Part shown: piece by piece, positions 6,853 to 9,887 of the stretch
How the letters are laid out: the number at the start of each line of letters is the position of its first letter
Numbering within the stretch: position 1 is the stretch's first letter
NCBI GenBank assembly: GCA_937897215.1
Contig: CALCBQ010000015.1
Location: 1-9,887 of the forward strand
Reading direction: 5' to 3'
From: an uncultured Clostridia bacterium
GTDB lineage: Bacteria; Bacillota; Clostridia; Oscillospirales; Acutalibacteraceae
DNA length: 9,887 nt
The notes under the pieces: generated by a model
The model's database searches: none
What the model saw: only the letters and a program-made list of their open reading frames with translations
Told to the model about the DNA's origin: nothing
Position numbers and translations under genes: made by a program

Positions 6853-7927
6853 TGTTTTCACCATCCATCATCTTAAAGAAATCGCGAATAATAAATCCGG
6901 TACTACTGTCAATATCGCCTTTAGGAGTAAACTGAACTGAAAGTCCTTTAAAGTTATTATATTTAAGGCCTTCAACAGTACCATCATTAATATTTGTCAT
7001 TATAATTTCAGCATTTACTGAAACAGTATTTTTATCAACTGCATAGCCATGATTTTGGTCTGTAACCATAATTTTTTTTGTGCCTTCAACTTTAACAGGT
7101 TGATTAGAACCACGGTGTCCTTTTTCCATTTTGACAATCTTATATCCGTTAGCAAGTGCCAACATCTGATGACCTAAACCAATTGCAAACACAGGAACAT
7201 CTTTTGAAATTAACTCCGCAATATTTTTAATAATCTCCGGTTCGTCATCAGGGTCTGCAGGGCCATCGCAGAGTACAACACCATCTGGCTTATATGCCAT
7301 AATTTCGTCTGCAGTAGTAAATGCGGGTACAAGTGTTACATTACAACCATTAAGGAGAAATGCGTTGAGTTGTTTTCTTGGAGAGCCGAAGTCCACCGCC
7401 ACAACATTGTATTTCACATTCTGACCTTGCATTTTTATTGGCTCTTTAATAGTAATCTCACGGACTGCACCTGAAATAGTATAGTTATTGATTTCTTCAA
7501 GCAAATCATCAATATTATCAAGTGAATCTGTGATTGCACCTTTCACATAACCTTTATCACGAAGATATCTTGTAAGACGACGAGTATCAACACCACAGAT
7601 ACCTACAATCCCCCTACCTTTAAGATATTCGTCAAGATTTATTTCATTACCATCAGAATACACATCGCACCATTCACGGACAATATATCCGTTTGACATA
7701 ATCTCGCCATCATTATTCTGTGGACTGACTCCACGGTTTGCGGCAAGAGGATAAGTCTGTGCTACAATCTGACCATAATATGTAGGGTCTGACAAAATAT
7801 CAGTATAAGACGACGAGCAAGTATTGAACACTACTTCACCAATCGCACTACCTTGTTTTCCCATTGAATAGCCCTCAAATACTGTTTTGTCTTGAAGAAC
7901 TATATATGCTTTTGTTCTGTTTTTCAT
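6845..7927 (-). CDS. carA: Carbamoyl-phosphate synthase small subunit homolog lacking the glutaminase triad (CarA-like)
   Basis: At 360 residues this is normal CarA length. The N-terminal CPSase small-chain domain is clear: AYIVLQDKTVFEGYS, EVVFNT, SDPTYYGQIV and GICGVDTRRLTRYLRDKG. The class I glutamine amidotransferase domain starts near 173 (VVAVDFGSPRKQL) and keeps the fold motifs GLGHQMLALANG, GHRGSNQPV and QNHGYAVD. The catalytic triad is gone: the nucleophilic Cys of the usual GICLGHQ is Gly250, and the His and Glu of SVQYHPE are Thr334 and Lys336. It should therefore be unable to hydrolyse glutamine; whether it still binds glutamine is unknown. The ATG at 7927 is preceded by GGGTGA at about 7 nt. 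It overlaps carB by 8 nt. A terminator and no clear promoter precede it. The name reflects homology, not activity. Confidence 0.88.
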   Translation of the reverse strand: MKNRTKAYIVLQDKTVFEGYSMGKQGSAIGEVVFNTCSSSYTDILSDPTYYGQIVAQTYPLAANRGVSPQNNDGEIMSNGYIVREWCDVYSDGNEINLDEYLKGRGIVGICGVDTRRLTRYLRDKGYVKGAITDSLDNIDDLLEEINNYTISGAVREITIKEPIKMQGQNVKYNVVAVDFGSPRKQLNAFLLNGCNVTLVPAFTTADEIMAYKPDGVVLCDGPADPDDEPEIIKNIAELISKDVPVFAIGLGHQMLALANGYKIVKMEKGHRGSNQPVKVEGTKKIMVTDQNHGYAVDKNTVSVNAEIIMTNINDGTVEGLKYNNFKGLSVQFTPKGDIDSSTGFIIRDFFKMMDGENND

Positions 7928-7950
7928 AATATATCACCCATTTTTTATAA

Positions 7951-7964
7951 GGTTTAATAAAACC
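7951..7964. repeat. Short inverted repeat between PBP terminator and carA
   Basis: The minus strand reads GGTTT-TATT-AAACC, a 5-bp perfect inverted repeat just after the terminator U run and about 23 nt before the carA start. It could be a small operator or a leader hairpin, but it is short and A/T-rich and may be chance. Confidence 0.25.
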
Positions 7965-7988
7965 ATAAAAGCCCATCAAAAGATGGGC
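7965..7988 (-). terminator. Intrinsic terminator after the PBP gene
   Basis: In the minus-strand RNA a 7-bp perfect stem GCCCAUC/GAUGGGC closes a UUUU loop and is followed by UUUUAU. It lies 5 nt after the PBP stop at 7994. The stem is short and the U run is only four, so some readthrough into carA is plausible. Confidence 0.8.
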
Positions 7989-7993
7989 ATATT

Positions 7994-9887
7994 TTATGTT
8001 GCAGGAGTATCATTGGCCTCCGGTGGAGGTGGTGCCTGAGTTGTAGTTTCAGGTGGTGGTGCTTGTGTTGTGTTTTCCGGTGGTGTTGGAGTTTGTGTTG
8101 CTCCTGTAGTACCTTCGCCTGTTGTATCATCCCCACCAGCATTTGCACCTGTGGTGCTTTCAACTACTGCACCGTTACAAGTTACACAAGTACTTGGAAT
8201 ATTTGAAGTTTTATACCAACCTGATGCTACTTTAGGACATTTATCACTTGCCAACAGTCCTGTTTCCATACAATAAGTTTTCTTAACAACTTTATTTGTA
8301 TATTTTTCAAATGATTTATCTGCAAGATTTTTATGAACTCTGTTCATTACAGTTTCAAATATAAGGCCTGCAGGGTTACCACTTGCTGAAATTGACTTAT
8401 TGTAGTCATAACCAAACCAGACTGCACTAATGTAGTATGGTGTACCACCAACACACCAACGGTCATTATTACTTGTTGTTGTACCTGTTTTACCAAATGT
8501 AGTAAATCCTTTTACAGAATAACCACGAGCGGTACCCATTGAGCCATAGAAAACTGTCTGGAGCATCTGATTCATAACGTATGATGTTTCAGGAGAAATT
8601 ACTTGTTCGCCTTCAGGATTATTATTCTGAAGAATTGTTTCGCCTGCACTATTCTTAACCTCATAGTAGCAATATGGCTCGTAATACTTGCCGCCATTAC
8701 CGAATGTGGCAAATGCAGCCGCCATTTGTAAAGTTGTTGTACCGCCTGTTGAACCACCTGTTGCAAGTGCTGACGGCGAAACACTATCTTGAGCGTCATT
8801 ATATGTTGTGATGTGGAACTTTTCTGTAAGATAATCGTAACTCAAATCAAAGCCCATCATCATAAGAAGTTGAGCGGGAACAGTATTGTAAGAAATAGCA
8901 ACTGCATATTGTGCAGTAATGTAGCTATTAGGGTCTCCCGGGTCGCCACCATAGTTAGTAGGCCAACGGCTACCCTTCCAAGTGATACCGTAATTCTTGA
9001 TTTTCGATGACCAAGTGATAATGTTCTTATCAATAGCAGGGGCATAAATTGTCAATGGTTTAATTGAAGAACCCGGCTGACGCACTGCAGAAACCGCACG
9101 GTTATTTGAACGGTTTTCAGTTTTTTCGCCTGCGCCACCAACCATAGCAACTATTCTACCACTATAATCCATAATAGTCATTGCAGACTGATACATATCT
9201 TTAACATCACTTACACGCTGTGTAGGGAAGTTTGTTCGATGAACATAAACATCTTCAAGAATATTCTGAACTCTTGTATCAACTGCAGAATATATACGCA
9301 AACCGCCTGAATAAATCATTTTGTTTGCTTCATAGTTAGAATAACCCTGTTCTTTCAAATCGCGGATTACACTTGTAATTACATAGTCAACATAATAGCT
9401 CTGGATTTCATTATCAGTTGCTTTTTCAACACTTTCTTCGTGCTCAGCAATATATCTGTCATCATTTGTGAAAATGAGCTCATAAGCAATTGCTTCGTCA
9501 TATTGCTCTTGAGTAATCATTTTCTCTTCAAGCATTTTACTAAGACACCATTCCTGACGTTTTTTATTTGCTTCAGGTTTCCATAATGGGTCATAATCAG
9601 CCGGAGTCTGTGTAATAACCGCAATAGATGCACATTCTGCAAGATTAAGTTCAGAAACTTCTTTACCAAAATATGTTTCAGCAGCAGTCTGAACACCATA
9701 ACAGTTATGACTTAAGTAGATTGTATTAAGATATGCCTCTAAAAGCTCGTCTTTTTCATAATACTTTTCCATATTCAAAGCGTAAAGGATTTCGTTGAAC
9801 TTTCTGTTAAGTGTAACACCTTTTTCGCCTGTAAGGGTTTTAATCAACTGCATTGTGATTGTTGAACCGCCACGAATATCGCCATCG
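7994..9887 (-). CDS. Class A penicillin-binding protein, bifunctional glycosyltransferase/transpeptidase (5' end outside window)
   Basis: The reading frame is open to the right edge, giving 630 visible residues. The membrane anchor and first part of the glycosyltransferase domain lie outside. Visible residues 1-100 are the end of the GT51 domain: RGGSTIT at the edge, LEAYLNTIYLS, YGVQTAAETYFGK. After a linker with YSGGLRIYSAVDTRVQ comes the transpeptidase domain with all three motifs: SSIK (Ser codon 9070-9068), SYN (codons from 8893) and KTGT (codons from 8491). It should polymerise and cross-link peptidoglycan outside the membrane. Four cysteines follow (CMETGLLASDKC and CVTC), a pattern common after this domain in Firmicutes, then a Thr/Pro-rich tail. 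The ATG at 9853 is internal, not the start, because the conserved RGGSTIT motif precedes it. Which PBP paralog this is cannot be told. Confidence 0.95.
   Translation of the reverse strand, partial: DGDIRGGSTITMQLIKTLTGEKGVTLNRKFNEILYALNMEKYYEKDELLEAYLNTIYLSHNCYGVQTAAETYFGKEVSELNLAECASIAVITQTPADYDPLWKPEANKKRQEWCLSKMLEEKMITQEQYDEAIAYELIFTNDDRYIAEHEESVEKATDNEIQSYYVDYVITSVIRDLKEQGYSNYEANKMIYSGGLRIYSAVDTRVQNILEDVYVHRTNFPTQRVSDVKDMYQSAMTIMDYSGRIVAMVGGAGEKTENRSNNRAVSAVRQPGSSIKPLTIYAPAIDKNIITWSSKIKNYGITWKGSRWPTNYGGDPGDPNSYITAQYAVAISYNTVPAQLLMMMGFDLSYDYLTEKFHITTYNDAQDSVSPSALATGGSTGGTTTLQMAAAFATFGNGGKYYEPYCYYEVKNSAGETILQNNNPEGEQVISPETSYVMNQMLQTVFYGSMGTARGYSVKGFTTFGKTGTTTSNNDRWCVGGTPYYISAVWFGYDYNKSISASGNPAGLIFETVMNRVHKNLADKSFEKYTNKVVKKTYCMETGLLASDKCPKVASGWYKTSNIPSTCVTCNGAVVESTTGANAGGDDTTGEGTTGATQTPTPPENTTQAPPPETTTQAPPPPEANDTPAT
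8027..8100 (-). repeat. Imperfect ~27-bp tandem repeat coding for the PBP Thr/Pro-rich tail
   Basis: About two and a half copies of a 24-27 bp unit encode ENTTQAPPP and ETTTQAPPP, preceded by a weaker T-P-rich copy. They lie within the last ~50 residues of the PBP, which are almost entirely Thr, Pro, Gly, Ala and Glu/Asp. The segment would be extracellular and unstructured, and its copy number could vary between strains by slippage. Confidence 0.6.

Noticed and set aside
6853..6864. ATG at 6864 as the carB start
   Set aside because: It is possible, but the ATG at 6852 is better placed after GGTGA and matches the normal CarB N-terminus.
3892..7927. Sequencing or assembly error as the cause of the missing CarA/CarB catalytic residues
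   Set aside because: The changes are many, spread over two genes, and in frame, including an in-frame deletion of about 60 codons. Random errors would be expected to break the reading frame.
9851..9853. ATG at 9853 as the PBP start
   Set aside because: The frame stays open to the window edge and encodes the conserved RGGSTIT glycosyltransferase motif just before it, so the start lies outside.

Overview
All recognisable genes lie on the minus strand, so the window reads right to left. The presence of spoIIGA with sigE marks an endospore-forming member of the Bacillota. Low G+C, a glycerol-3-phosphate-dehydrogenase-like flavoprotein carrying a BFD-type iron-sulfur domain, and a class A PBP with a Thr/Pro-rich tail suggest an anaerobic Clostridia lineage. 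A narrower placement is not supported by the sequence alone. Coding density is very high: the longest gap is about 117 bp. I saw no RNA gene, mobile element or CRISPR array.

Layout in transcription order. (1) 9887-7994: a bifunctional class A penicillin-binding protein, 5' end outside the window, followed by an intrinsic terminator at 7965-7988. (2) 7927-3485: a tight cluster carA-carB-ruvX with 8-nt and 4-nt gene overlaps, ended by a strong terminator at 3425-3463. (3) 3412-1918: spoIIGA-sigE, overlapping by 8 nt, which encode the pro-sigma-E protease and the pro-sigma-E factor of the mother cell. A possible promoter with a long spacer and a Spo0A-like box sits inside the preceding terminator region. 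(4) 1800-1: two flavoproteins of the anaerobic glycerol-3-phosphate dehydrogenase type, the second cut by the window edge, behind an extended -10 promoter at 1861-1869.

The main surprise is the carAB pair. Both reading frames are open and full of recognisable carbamoyl-phosphate synthetase sequence, but catalytic residues are missing throughout. The small subunit has Gly, Thr and Lys where the glutaminase Cys, His and Glu belong. The first ATP-grasp half of the large subunit has lost its glycine-rich loop and a metal-binding Glu. The second half lacks about 60 residues of its ATP-grasp domain and its metal-binding Glu/Asn. The pair therefore looks like a pseudoenzyme complex kept as intact protein, or an early pseudogene pair held open by translational coupling to ruvX. 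A new role for it is a hypothesis, not something the sequence proves.

Comparisons with E. coli and B. subtilis proteins are from memory of those families; no alignment or search was run.
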